The notes beneath the pieces are model-generated. The model searched no databases. It saw only the letters and a program-made list of their open reading frames with translations, and was not told where the DNA came from. The position numbers and the translations under genes were made by a program. This document shows, one piece after another, positions 35,174-44,090 of a stretch of DNA of 64,000 nucleotides. The stretch is from Spirochaetia bacterium UBA5763 (GTDB taxonomy: Bacteria > Spirochaetota > UBA4802 > UBA5550): positions 167,116 through 231,115 of the forward strand of contig DIEX01000018.1 in assembly GCA_002418835.1 (NCBI GenBank). The letters are read 5' to 3'. Each line of letters opens with the position of its first letter. Position 1 is the first letter of the stretch.

Positions 35174-36511
35174 ATGAAGAAGTTTTTAGTAGTTCTTATG
35201 GCGCTTCTCTTCGCAGGCAGTGCATTCGCACAGGATGCACCGAAGGGACCGGATTTCAAGTACAACTTTTTTGGTATGGCTTATGGAGTATCAGGCTCAC
35301 AGGATGACCTTGAGTATGATTACACACATGTCAGAGTAAGACCGATGTTTACACTTGGTAACGAGAATGTTAAAGGTGTTGTAAGGCTTGAAATTGACCA
35401 GGATTATGGTAAAGAAGCAACAGCAGCCGGTGCAGATAATGGCACAGACAACATGGTTGTTGAAGTAAAATGGGCATACATGGAAGTCAACAACATGCTT
35501 GTTGATAACCTTACTTTCACAGCAGGTCTTAATGCATATCTTATCCCACTTGTTGTGGATAACGACTTTGCAATGTTTAATGCAGCTTATGATTTTGGCA
35601 TGGGTAAAGTTCAGCTTGCTTATATCAAACACCAGGAATATGATTATATAACTAAAGCATCTGATGGCACAAAAACCATAGATGACACTGAAAGCTATGC
35701 AGTTCAGATCCCTGTAAAAGCTGGTATGATAAAAATTACACCTGCTTATATGTACACAAAAGTTGGAAAAGATATCAATGATGATATGTGGGCAACACTT
35801 GGAGATGCCTCTGATACAGCAACTTTTAATAGTGAATCATTTTATCATGATGGAAACCTCTCCAACTATGCAATAGCTCTTAACAGCGATTTCGGCATGG
35901 TTACATTTGATGCGGCTTTCGATTATTCAAAAGGTAAAGTTAAGAAAACAACTGAAGGTGCTGCTGTTGTAGATTACACAACAGCAAAATATGACATTAA
36001 AACTTATGCTTTTGATGCAATTGTTGGTGTAAAACCTGCTGAAGGTATCAAAATCAGCCTCTTCTACACACTCTATTCAGGTGATGACAAGGCAGATGAT
36101 GAAGTAACATCACATATTGCTACAATGGATACATTCTACTCTGCTCCTGATGGAAGACTCTTCCTTCTTGATCAGGGTGGCATCTCTAATAACGGCGGAT
36201 ACAACCCGTTTAATAAAGGAAACGCAGCGCTTGGCCTCAATATCTATGGCCTTAAAGCTGACGCAACATTCGGTAAACTCGGTCTTATGGCACAGTATGC
36301 CTATGTAACAACAGCTAAAGACAATGCTGCAGGTGATAATTTCCTCGGACAGGAAGTTGACCTTAAAGTTTCTGTTGATGTTGCTCCTGCAACACAGCTC
36401 TTCGCTGAATACGGCTATATCTTTGCAGGTGATGATAATATGGGTCTTGATGTTAATGGTAAAGCTGAAAATGCACAGCAGTTCGCATGGGGTCTCAAAA
36501 CCAGCATCTAA
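35174..36511 (+). CDS. Porin-like outer-membrane protein, tandem copy 1
   Basis: 445 aa with a signal peptide cleaved after GSAFA. The mature protein begins QDAPKGPDFKYNFFG and consists of alternating aromatic and polar strands with Asp/Gly-rich loops, as in 16-18-strand porins. It ends AWGLKTSI, without the usual terminal Phe. It is the same length as the next gene and about 80 percent alike over the N-terminal half by eye. AGGAGAGC is seven bases before ATG. Own promoter and terminator, so it may be expressed independently. Likely an abundant envelope protein; its pore substrate is unknown. Confidence 0.85.
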   Translation: MKKFLVVLMALLFAGSAFAQDAPKGPDFKYNFFGMAYGVSGSQDDLEYDYTHVRVRPMFTLGNENVKGVVRLEIDQDYGKEATAAGADNGTDNMVVEVKWAYMEVNNMLVDNLTFTAGLNAYLIPLVVDNDFAMFNAAYDFGMGKVQLAYIKHQEYDYITKASDGTKTIDDTESYAVQIPVKAGMIKITPAYMYTKVGKDINDDMWATLGDASDTATFNSESFYHDGNLSNYAIALNSDFGMVTFDAAFDYSKGKVKKTTEGAAVVDYTTAKYDIKTYAFDAIVGVKPAEGIKISLFYTLYSGDDKADDEVTSHIATMDTFYSAPDGRLFLLDQGGISNNGGYNPFNKGNAALGLNIYGLKADATFGKLGLMAQYAYVTTAKDNAAGDNFLGQEVDLKVSVDVAPATQLFAEYGYIFAGDDNMGLDVNGKAENAQQFAWGLKTSI

Positions 36512-36542
36512 TTGCTGATAGATTTTATCAGAATTATTATAG

Positions 36543-36566
36543 CGGGGGCCATGTGGCCTCCGTTTA
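36543..36566 (+). terminator. Terminator of porin copy 1
   Basis: Stem CGGGGGCC paired with GGCCTCCG (one G-T pair), four-base loop, then TTTAT. Confidence 0.65.
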
Positions 36567-36682
36567 TATTTAAACAATTTAAATTAAATGTAAATATGGT
36601 TTCCCCTTTTTTTTGTCTCTGATAGTGACAATTCCCCGTCCTTTATTTAATAAATTTGTAACTTTCCCCCTGAAATTACTTC

Positions 36683-36711
36683 TTGACATTAAAATTTACA
36701 GCTTTTACAAG
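36683..36711 (+). promoter_or_regulatory. Promoter of the second porin gene
   Basis: TTGACA at 36683-36688, 17-bp spacer, TACAAG at 36706-36711; a TATATAAAAT run follows. Confidence 0.5.
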
Positions 36712-36779
36712 ATATATAAAATAATGGTAATTGAACTATATATTGCCATTTGAAAAAATTAAAAAATCAGGAGAGCACA

Positions 36780-38117
36780 ATGAAGAAGTTCATGGTAGTT
36801 CTTATGGCGCTTCTCTTCGCAGGCAGCGCCTTTGCACAGGATGCTCCTAAGGGACCGGATTTCAAATACGGATTTTTCGGTATAGCTTATGGAGTATCAG
36901 GCTCACAGGATGACCTTGAGTATGATTATACTCATATCAGGGTAAGACCGATGTTCACACTTGGTAATGATAATGTTAAAGGTGTTGTAAGGTTTGAAAT
37001 TGACCAGGATTATGGTAAAGAAGCAACAGCAGCCGGTGCAGATAACGGCACAGATAACCAGGTTGTTGAAGTGAAATGGGCATATATGGAAGTCAATAAT
37101 ATGCTCGTTCCGAACCTGACTTTCACAGCAGGTCTCAATGCATATTTTCTTCCGCTTGTTATAGATAACGACTTTGCGATGTTTGATGCAGCATATGATT
37201 TCGGCATGGGGAAAGTTCAGCTTTCTTACATCAAGAGTCAGGAATATAACTACGTAACAAAAACAGCAGCTGGCGTTAAAACACAGGATGATATTGAAAG
37301 CTATGCAGTACAGATTCCTGTAAAAGCTGGCGCAATAACAATCACACCGGCCTATGTTTACACAAAAGTCGGTAAAGATATCAATGATGACCAGTGGGAA
37401 ACTGCTCCTGATGGTCTGACAGCTTCAAAATATGATGAAGAATCATTTTTCCATGACGGAAAACTTGCTAACTATGCTATAGCCGCTAATGGAGATTTCG
37501 GAATGGTAACACTTGACCTCGCTTTTGATTATTCAAAAGGTAAGGTTAAGGAGACTGAAGAAGGTGATGGTGCAGTTTCATTAACAACAACTGACTTTGA
37601 TGTTAAAACTTATGCTTTTGATGCAGCTCTGGGCATCAAACCTGCAGAAGGGATTAAAATCAGCCTCTTCTACACACTCTATTCAGGTGATGACAAAGCT
37701 GATGATGAAATTACAGCCCATGTAGCTATGATGGATTCATTCTATGGTGCACCAGATGGAAGGCTCTTTATACTTGATGCAGCAGGCGTTGCAGCAAACG
37801 GCGGAAACCAGCCATTTGATCTGGGTGCAACAATGCTCGGTCTCAATATCTATGGTATTAATGTTGATGCAGCATTCGGTAAATTTTCATGCCTTGCACA
37901 GTATGCTTATGTAACAACAAATAAAGACAATACTGCTGGCGATAACTTCCTCGGTCATGAAGTTGACCTTAAAGTTGCTTATGAAGTTGCACCAAAAACA
38001 ACTCTTTTCGCAGAATTCGGCTATGTTATAGCTGGTGATGACAATATGGGTCTTGATGTTGCAGGTAAAGCAGAAGATGTACAGGAAGTTGCATGGGGTC
38101 TTACAACAAGCATATAA
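36780..38117 (+). CDS. Porin-like outer-membrane protein, tandem copy 2
   Basis: 445 aa from ATG 36780, chosen because AGGAGAGC precedes it just as in copy 1; the frame from 36750 only adds a Lys-rich leader. Signal peptide MKKFMVVLMALLFAGSAFA differs from copy 1 by one residue. Divergence is concentrated in loops, for example around residues 170-240 and 315-350, while strand regions are nearly identical. It ends AWGLTTSI. The pair is a clear tandem duplication with separate transcription signals, allowing different regulation. Confidence 0.85.
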   Translation: MKKFMVVLMALLFAGSAFAQDAPKGPDFKYGFFGIAYGVSGSQDDLEYDYTHIRVRPMFTLGNDNVKGVVRFEIDQDYGKEATAAGADNGTDNQVVEVKWAYMEVNNMLVPNLTFTAGLNAYFLPLVIDNDFAMFDAAYDFGMGKVQLSYIKSQEYNYVTKTAAGVKTQDDIESYAVQIPVKAGAITITPAYVYTKVGKDINDDQWETAPDGLTASKYDEESFFHDGKLANYAIAANGDFGMVTLDLAFDYSKGKVKETEEGDGAVSLTTTDFDVKTYAFDAALGIKPAEGIKISLFYTLYSGDDKADDEITAHVAMMDSFYGAPDGRLFILDAAGVAANGGNQPFDLGATMLGLNIYGINVDAAFGKFSCLAQYAYVTTNKDNTAGDNFLGHEVDLKVAYEVAPKTTLFAEFGYVIAGDDNMGLDVAGKAEDVQEVAWGLTTSI

Positions 38118-38141
38118 TTTCTGTTAACAGTTAAATTATAA

Positions 38142-38174
38142 AGAAAGGGAACCGCAAGGTTCCCTTTCTGTTTT
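38142..38174 (+). terminator. Terminator of porin copy 2
   Basis: Perfect 12-bp stem AGAAAGGGAACC with GGTTCCCTTTCT, GCAA loop, then GTTTT. Confidence 0.9.
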
Positions 38175-38300
38175 ATATACATCGAAAAATATTCCCTTTC
38201 CATAAAGTCTTATCTATATCATACTATCGCTAATCACTTACTCTTCTTATCTCACTATTATTTATATCACTTTAATGTCTTCTACTATTAAATCCCCCTC

Positions 38301-38366
38301 ACTTCGCGTCTTTGCGAAAGAAAAAAGATTTTCGCGCGAAGCCGCAGAGACGCAAAGAAAGGAATA
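38301..38366. repeat. CGCAAAG-type repeat, family B copy 2, inverted pair
   Basis: The block reads CTTCGCGTCTTTGCGAAAG and then CGCAGAGACGCAAAGAAAGG, two inverted family B units around an A-rich centre. It is in the 665-bp gap between the second porin and the vWA-FHA gene, which also holds the palindromic element at 38427 and family B copy 3. Confidence 0.5.
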
Positions 38367-38426
38367 GGAAAAGAAAATTATGTTAATTTATTTCCGGTGC
38401 TGATGAAACTATTGATTAAGTTTCAC

Positions 38427-38529
38427 TGAACGATCCCTCCGGCCTGGCGGCCACCTCCCTTGGAAAGGGAGGATTAAGGGAAAACCCCCTTCCAAAGGGG
38501 GTGCCTGCTTGCAGGTGGGGGATCGTTCA
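38427..38529. mobile_element. MITE-like palindromic element, 103 bp
   Basis: Perfect 11-bp terminal inverted repeats, TGAACGATCCC at 38427-38437 and GGGATCGTTCA at 38519-38529. Inside are two hairpins, CCTCCCTT/AAGGGAGG and CCCCCTT/AAGGGGG, in series. No coding capacity and no clear target-site duplication. The symmetrical build suggests a non-autonomous element; only one copy is in this window. Confidence 0.55.
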
Positions 38530-38624
38530 ATTCCGGTTACGAAAAATTATATTTTAAAGCAGTTCTTTTAACTCAAAAACTCCCCTCAATATCTTCTTCT
38601 TCATCTGTGTTAAAACTCTTCTAT

Positions 38625-38660
38625 TCTCTGCGTCTTAGCGCCTTTGCGAGAGAAAAAAGA
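38625..38660. repeat. CGCAAAGGCGC repeat, family B copy 3, reverse orientation
   Basis: CTCTGCGTCTTAGCGCCTTTGCGAGAG, the complement of TCTCGCAAAGGCGC at 34745. A fragment GCAGAGACGCAG also occurs at about 32604-32616. Confidence 0.5.
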
Positions 38661-38782
38661 TAACCTGAACCTCCGTGCCTCCAGCGCAGCGTGTGGTGAA
38701 AATATCGCTATTCATTTTTTATTTGCCAATCCCCTCCAACCTGCCGATAATTATAAAAATTGATCTGAATCTAAACGGTACA

Positions 38783-40237
38783 ATGAAAAAGCAATTATAC
38801 AAAATACTATTATCTGGTTTTTTCCTGACGGGGGCTCTGACCCCGGGATCAGCAGGCCCGTTCATAAGCATAAACAGCATAGATGCCAAAACAGATTTTC
38901 CCCGGATAAAGGTGAATATATCTGCAGTTGACCCCGAAGGGCGCGGGATTCCCGGCCTTGATGAGGGTAATATCCAGGTTTATGAAGACGGCTATATGGT
39001 GAATTATGTAAAAGTGAAGAATATTTCATCCTCCACAGATAATCTTCACCTTGCATTTGCAATAGATTCAAGTAAAAGCCTAAGCGCGCCCTTTCTCGAA
39101 AGGATCAAAAAGGATGCAAAAGGTATAGTCAGTTCAGCAGGAGATCAGGACAGGATCGCGCTTTACAGGTTTAATGATAAAGTGGTTCTCCTGAACAGCT
39201 TCACTTCCAACAGGCTTGAACTTATGAATGGCATTAAAAGCGTGGAGCGTCACGGCACACGCACTATGCTTTATGACGCGATTTATGATGCAATAGAACT
39301 TGTCAGCAGGACTAAAACTGTACGTAAAGGAGTTGTTGTTTTTACAGACGGGAAAGATGAAGGGAGCAGTGTAAGGCCCGATGATGTAATCAGGTTCTCA
39401 GGGGATGCGGGGGTGCCTGTTTATTTTATCACTTCAGCTCCTGCAAAGAACAGAGGTGAAATCGGAAGGATTGCAAAACTCACAGGGGGAGTGCTTATTG
39501 CTGACGGAGCACGTGATGTCGCAGGGCTTTACCGTACAATTCTTTCAAGGATCAGAAATACTTATGAAATCAACTATCTCTCCATCGTTAAAAGGGACAG
39601 CTCAAAGCACGACCTTGAGGTTCGTCTTAAATATGGTGAGTTGAAGGACAGGGATACTGCATCATTCACCACAGAAAAGCAGATGTTCAGGCTCGATTTC
39701 CCGGATGGGTCATATATTATTATCTCCATTATGGTAATGGGGCTTCTGGCTGTGCTTTTTATCCTCCTCGTAGTTTTCTTTAAAAGGAGCAGGGAGCGTT
39801 ATTCGCGTCTCAGCAGCAGAGATGAGGATAAGGGTTACAGCTCTGATTATGTATACGGGGAGAATATTCCGGCTGAATCTCTCCTGGAGGAGGATAGTTT
39901 TGACGGAGAAGCTCCCCGTGAAACCCCTGATGTAATGTATTCACAGGTCTGGCTCCACCAGAAAGAGGGTCAGAGCATAGGTGAAAAGATTGCCATTGTT
40001 AAACCTGAAGTAACAATCGGGTCCGGCAGAGATAATACAATTCACCTTGAGGAGATGGGTGTTTCAAACAGACACGCAAGGATCAGGAGGGTAGAGGGGG
40101 GATATTTTCTCTACGACCTGATATCTGACAGGGGGACTTATTTAAACGGCAGAAAACTCCTCCGCCCAAGGCTACTCCATGACTGGGATGAAATAAAGAT
40201 CGGCAGCAGCAGCTTCATTTTCAGAGGGGTTAAATAG
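38783..40237 (+). CDS. von Willebrand A and FHA domain membrane protein
   Basis: 484 aa from ATG 38783, chosen because the product then begins with a signal peptide (MKKQLYKILLSGFFLTG); the longer frame from 38675 runs into repeats. The vWA domain (about 95-290) has the MIDAS motif DSSKS and FTDGKDEGS. A membrane helix lies at about 318-345, and a C-terminal FHA domain (about 400-484) has GSGRDNTIHLEE and SNRHARI, which bind phosphothreonine. So the vWA part is periplasmic and the FHA part cytoplasmic. No SD is evident. A REP-like motif forms part of the signal-peptide coding sequence. Confidence 0.88.
   Translation: MKKQLYKILLSGFFLTGALTPGSAGPFISINSIDAKTDFPRIKVNISAVDPEGRGIPGLDEGNIQVYEDGYMVNYVKVKNISSSTDNLHLAFAIDSSKSLSAPFLERIKKDAKGIVSSAGDQDRIALYRFNDKVVLLNSFTSNRLELMNGIKSVERHGTRTMLYDAIYDAIELVSRTKTVRKGVVVFTDGKDEGSSVRPDDVIRFSGDAGVPVYFITSAPAKNRGEIGRIAKLTGGVLIADGARDVAGLYRTILSRIRNTYEINYLSIVKRDSSKHDLEVRLKYGELKDRDTASFTTEKQMFRLDFPDGSYIIISIMVMGLLAVLFILLVVFFKRSRERYSRLSSRDEDKGYSSDYVYGENIPAESLLEEDSFDGEAPRETPDVMYSQVWLHQKEGQSIGEKIAIVKPEVTIGSGRDNTIHLEEMGVSNRHARIRRVEGGYFLYDLISDRGTYLNGRKLLRPRLLHDWDEIKIGSSSFIFRGVK
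38831..38844. repeat. REP-like motif inside a coding region (GGGGCTCTGACCCC)
   Basis: A full 14-bp match to the family centred on the RAYT gene, here inside the vWA-FHA gene, where it encodes Gly-Ala-Leu-Thr-Pro near the signal-peptide end. It is 27 kb from the other copies. Confidence 0.6.
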
Positions 40238-40606
40238 ACTTCTATTTAAGCTCTATTTCCCTCCCATTGAAGGCTTGCTTCTACCCGCTTCTTTTTTACG
40301 GACAATAAAATCGGCGGAGCCCCCGGCGGAATGAATTTTTTTCCCGAGAAATCCTTTCCTGCCGCCCCCAGAGGGGGCTGTTTAACTCATTTTGTATTTT
40401 TTTAACATGTTTATACTGCTTTAGCATTGAGAAAGTATAAATATGAACAGGAATTTATTAATCCCCCTCGGGGGGAAGCCGGAATAAGTTCATTCAGCAC
40501 TCCGGGCTAATCGGCTGGGGGTCGGAAGAATAAATGTAGGTAGAAGTGAGCATTTAAGGGGGCCGGCGTAAAAATCTGCATATATTAATGCGACATAAAA
40601 TATGTA
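40238..40606. other. Gene-free spacer with GC-rich inverted segments
   Basis: No open frame. It contains GCCGCCCCCAGAGGGGGC (about 40370-40387) and CCCCCTCGGGGGG (about 40463-40475), and the outer parts (GCTTCTACCCGCTTCT and its approximate complement near 40536-40551) look weakly inverted, so it may be a decayed palindromic element. Confidence 0.35.
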
Positions 40607-40635
40607 TTGACAGAAAAGCATTAATTCTTTAGAAT
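40607..40635 (+). promoter_or_regulatory. Sigma-70-type promoter of the coiled-coil gene
   Basis: TTGACA at 40607-40612, 17-bp spacer, TAGAAT at 40630-40635; the same two hexamers as the clpB promoter. Confidence 0.65.
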
Positions 40636-40676
40636 AATTATGTCATATTATACTTTTATAACGCAGGGATTCCGGG

Positions 40677-42860
40677 ATGATAATAAACCTAATTACTGTT
40701 GCTGCCTGTTTCCTGATGCTTGTCATCTTCAGGAGGTTTGATCAGGCCAACCTCCGTATGGCAAAACTCAGAAGATATTCCTCAAGGGTTTTTGATGATT
40801 TCAAAAAGATGAGCGAAAAGGAGAACAGGAAGTTTCAGGATGCCACCATAGAGATCGACATTCTGATTAAAAAATCCAATGCCCTGGCCAAGAATATGGC
40901 TGAATCAATTGTTGAGATTGAAAACAGGCTTAAGGGGCTGGATGTCGAAAAAACCAATTTGAAAAAGGTTGATGAGGATATAAAGATAATTTCAGGTGCT
41001 GCAAAAGACCTTAACAAACAGATACAGTTTATCGCATCCGCAAAAGAAAACTTTGGCGATATTGCTAAAAAGGTAACCTACCTTTCAGAAAATGTTGATA
41101 ATATAAACAGCCAGATGGGGCACATAACAAATACATTTGAGGATAAACTCAGGGAGCGTTCCCGTGAGATCTCCGAAGAGTTCTACCTTCATGCTGATAA
41201 TCTGAAAAGCGATCTTGAGAGGAGAGAGAATGAGCTTGTTGTATCCTCCAAGGAGAGGATGTTTCAGCTTTCAGAGGAATTTACCCGCAGTGTTAACGAA
41301 ATGGAGAAGAGGGTCAATGATTCAAGCGAGGTGCTTTACGAGAACTTCAAGATCAGAATTAATCCTCTTGTAAAGGTTGTTGAAAATGCTGATACACTGG
41401 GCACGCAGATTCAGAATATGAGAGACACATTTGCGTACATGGAGAACACCTTCTTTGATGAATTCAAGCAGAAATCGAAGGAGCTTAAAACTGATATTAA
41501 CGACAACATAGATAAACTCAACCAGAAGATTAAAAATGTTGAGACAAACATTGATGAATCAAAATCGAAACTTATCGGCACTTTTGAAAATGAAGTGGAG
41601 AAGGTCAGGACAGAGCTTGACAATCTCAGTATCCACGCGGTTTCCAAGAAGGATGAAATCGTTCAGGCTGCAAGACGCGAAGCTGAGGGTATCAGGAAGA
41701 AGATCGAGGAATTCGAAGACAGGTTTGTTGAGCTTGAAACAAGGATCATTGAAACAGCTGAAGGTAAACTCGATTCTATTGATTCAGAATACCAGTCCAT
41801 CGAACTGCGGCTTAATACACTGATGGGTAGGATTAAGGATGAAGAGGGAGGACTCTCCAGAAGGCTCAGTGATATTAAGGAGGAGATCATTAAGTACGAA
41901 CAGAATAATGATATCTTCGGCAAGACCGATCAGCTTATGAAAAAAGTGGATACAGCGGTTTCACAGCTTAACCGGACACTTGAAGATGCGCAGAAAGAAT
42001 CAAAAGAACTTGAAAAATTTGTCGCTGATATTGATCAGATTAAGGAGCTTAAAAAGACTGCTGATAAAGAGATCAGAACCTACTACGCGAAGAAAGAGAA
42101 GCTTGCTGATATTGAGGGTGAAGTGCGAAACCTCATGGAAGTCAATGACCATGTGCTCGATAAGACCGACAGGCTTCTGGAAAGCATTTCTAAAGTTGAC
42201 GCAGTTAATTCAAGGATCGATTCTCTCTCTGACGCGTATTCTGCTGTTGAAAGAAGGATCAATGAGCTCCGTGAGTATGAGGATATCATTTCGAGGAACC
42301 TTGACGCAGTGAATAAATCAGACCTTATTATCCAGACTATAGACAGCAGGATTAAGGCTTTCGAAAAAATTATAGATCGTTCGGACAAGCGTGTTGAAAA
42401 GATAGGGCTTAACCTCAAGCGTGTTGAGGAGGAGACAATTATTCTCCGTACCAAGGAGAATGATATGCGTGACCTGCGCGACAGGCTCAGTGAGCTTGAC
42501 GGGCTCTCCGACCATATGGAAGAGAGAATTAAGCAGATTCACGCGATGTTCCAGAAGGTTGAAACTATCCGTAAAGAGATAGATGTGACTGACAGCAGGC
42601 TTCAGGATATGTTCAGTCAGACCGACCGGAAGATGAAGGAGTTCTCTGATTTCATCCAGGCTGTTGATAATAACAACCCGATATTAAAACAGGTTAAAGC
42701 TGATGTTAAAGGAGCTATGCCCGGGAAGAACCTTAATGATAATATAATCAAAACTGTCCGCGAACTCTCCGGTAAAGGGTGGGAGCCTGAAGCAATTTCA
42801 AAGAAGCTGATGCTTGATGAAAACTCTGTGAGATTTATTATTAATACGACTTTATTATAA
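40677..42860 (+). CDS. Large membrane-anchored coiled-coil protein (spirochaete type)
   Basis: 727 aa. One N-terminal membrane helix (about 3-18) precedes a continuous heptad-rich coiled coil of about 650 residues, full of Glu, Lys, Asp and Ile with almost no Pro. The end (about 685-727) is a compact helical unit, IIKTVRELSGKGWEPEAISKKLMLDENSVRF, which reads like a small helix-turn-helix. The overall plan recalls the long coiled-coil proteins described in spirochaetes (SpiroCoCo type); that assignment is inference. A role in cell shape or as a periplasm/cytoplasm filament is plausible but unproven. Own promoter. Confidence 0.8.
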   Translation: MIINLITVAACFLMLVIFRRFDQANLRMAKLRRYSSRVFDDFKKMSEKENRKFQDATIEIDILIKKSNALAKNMAESIVEIENRLKGLDVEKTNLKKVDEDIKIISGAAKDLNKQIQFIASAKENFGDIAKKVTYLSENVDNINSQMGHITNTFEDKLRERSREISEEFYLHADNLKSDLERRENELVVSSKERMFQLSEEFTRSVNEMEKRVNDSSEVLYENFKIRINPLVKVVENADTLGTQIQNMRDTFAYMENTFFDEFKQKSKELKTDINDNIDKLNQKIKNVETNIDESKSKLIGTFENEVEKVRTELDNLSIHAVSKKDEIVQAARREAEGIRKKIEEFEDRFVELETRIIETAEGKLDSIDSEYQSIELRLNTLMGRIKDEEGGLSRRLSDIKEEIIKYEQNNDIFGKTDQLMKKVDTAVSQLNRTLEDAQKESKELEKFVADIDQIKELKKTADKEIRTYYAKKEKLADIEGEVRNLMEVNDHVLDKTDRLLESISKVDAVNSRIDSLSDAYSAVERRINELREYEDIISRNLDAVNKSDLIIQTIDSRIKAFEKIIDRSDKRVEKIGLNLKRVEEETIILRTKENDMRDLRDRLSELDGLSDHMEERIKQIHAMFQKVETIRKEIDVTDSRLQDMFSQTDRKMKEFSDFIQAVDNNNPILKQVKADVKGAMPGKNLNDNIIKTVRELSGKGWEPEAISKKLMLDENSVRFIINTTLL

Positions 42861-42906
42861 TCGTCCCCTCAGTATCTCCCCCGTTAAAACAGGGGAGAGA
42901 ATGGTT

Positions 42907-43446
42907 TTAATTTCCTTCTTTCAGCCTGTCCTGTACTGCTTTTATTATTTCATCGTCTGCTTTCTTTTTGCTGAGTACTACTCTGTATGAAATATCAAAT
43001 TTTGTGGGTTCAACAACTTTTTTCGGGAAAGTAAAGTTCCATCGCATGATGTCATCATTAAGCAATGCATCCACTTCTTTAAAATAGGTGGGCTGTTGTG
43101 ACCTGATTTTCATTATCTTACCTGAGTCGGGGTAGAGCCACACTGTAATGAGTCCGGTTCTTGCTTCATCAATAATGTTGAGCTTATCAATTTCGTTAGA
43201 CATGTATTTGTCCCCGCCTTCATCAGGGGTTCTTAGAATCGTCTTGTCATTTTTCACCTGCACAACTTTGTATTCATCAGATGTCAGAAGTACTCTGAAC
43301 ACCTCACCCCCCTTGTTATCAGCTTTGAGAAATTCCTCATTGTCTTCATTTATAGCAGCAACCGGATCAGTTACCTGTGTTAGCTTGCATGATGTAATTA
43401 TAAGCAGTGAAATCAGCGCTGCTCCAATGATAATTATTTTCTTCAT
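42907..43446 (-). CDS. Predicted lipoprotein
   Basis: 179 aa with a signal peptide and lipobox LIITSC (Cys20). The mature domain alternates short beta segments (EVFRVLLTSDEYKVVQVKNDKTIL) and ends in a Lys-rich helix, resembling small outer-membrane lipoproteins whose fold resists assignment. GGAGAT is upstream of the ATG. A 10-bp palindrome and a TATAGT box lie just upstream. Monocistronic, convergent with the coiled-coil gene. Function unknown. Confidence 0.75.
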   Translation of the reverse strand: MKKIIIIGAALISLLIITSCKLTQVTDPVAAINEDNEEFLKADNKGGEVFRVLLTSDEYKVVQVKNDKTILRTPDEGGDKYMSNEIDKLNIIDEARTGLITVWLYPDSGKIMKIRSQQPTYFKEVDALLNDDIMRWNFTFPKKVVEPTKFDISYRVVLSKKKADDEIIKAVQDRLKEGN

Positions 43447-43469
43447 TACTATCTCCGTCTGGTTATTTG

Positions 43470-43497
43470 GTGCTATATGGTTTCATATAGCACTATA
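43470..43497 (-). promoter_or_regulatory. Operator-like palindrome overlapping a -10 box
   Basis: Perfect 10-bp inverted repeat GTGCTATATG (43470-43479) and CATATAGCAC (43484-43493) with a 4-base centre, overlapping by two bases the minus-strand TATAGT at 43492-43497. It lies 24 bp before the lipoprotein ATG, where a repressor would block transcription start. The -35 is weak. Confidence 0.45.
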
Positions 43498-43719
43498 ATT
43501 CAGTTAAATGTAAGATTAGAGTTTAACCTGTTTATTGTATGATCTATAAACCCGTTTCTTATATTTTAATAATATAAAAATAAACCTCATGAATCTTTCA
43601 AGTTTTTTTAAATTATTAAGGCATCTTTTCATTTATGACATTTCACTAAATAATCAGGACCTCGTCATTCCGGCCGTAGTGATAACGAAGTGCCTGAATC
43701 TCATAAAACTGGTAGTACG

Positions 43720-43866
43720 GGATTAGCTTCCGACTATTCATGCGGTAGTCCACCGCATTCGCGGGAAGACTGTGGGCGACCGCAGGAAGAGCTGACAGCT
43801 AATCCATTGTTAATAGCATTCAATATTTTAAAATAATATCATCTCCGCCTGCGCGGAGATGATATT
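43720..43866. other. Structured intergenic element (nested hairpins)
   Basis: Outer stem GGATTAGCT (43720-43728) with AGCTAATCC (43797-43805) encloses two hairpins: ATGCGGT-AGTCC-ACCGCAT (43740-43758) and CTGTGG-GCGA-CCGCAG (43770-43785). A separate perfect 14-bp stem follows at 43835-43866 with a four-base loop and no T run. The 644-bp gap (43447-44090) has no gene. Could be a repeat element or a structured RNA; no known riboswitch motif was recognised. Confidence 0.45.
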
Positions 43867-44090
43867 GAGGACTAATTAAATCGTTAACTGCTATAAACGG
43901 AGATACTTAAAGATTACTTTCACAGATAACAGGCTGAATTTAAAAAATTATACTGATGTATAAAACGGAGCGTTATCCTTTTTTAAAATTGACATAAATA
44001 ATGGGAGAATCACTTATAATGTAACGGATAAAGTTTATTACTCATGAACCGGGGACCTGTTTCCGGTGACTAATCTTAAAGGAACACTGT

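Noticed and set aside
39966..39977. REP-like GGGTCAGAGCA in the vWA-FHA gene
   Set aside because: Ten-base match only, and it lacks the outer palindrome; considered chance, unlike the 14-bp copy at 38831.
42875..42898. Terminator after the coiled-coil gene
   Set aside because: TCTCCCC/GGGGAGA can pair, but the loop is 10 bases and no T run follows; too weak to call.
43700..43866. tRNA or known riboswitch in the structured gap
   Set aside because: Stem lengths and conserved bases do not fit tRNA, and no TPP, cobalamin, SAM, preQ1 or c-di-GMP signature was seen.
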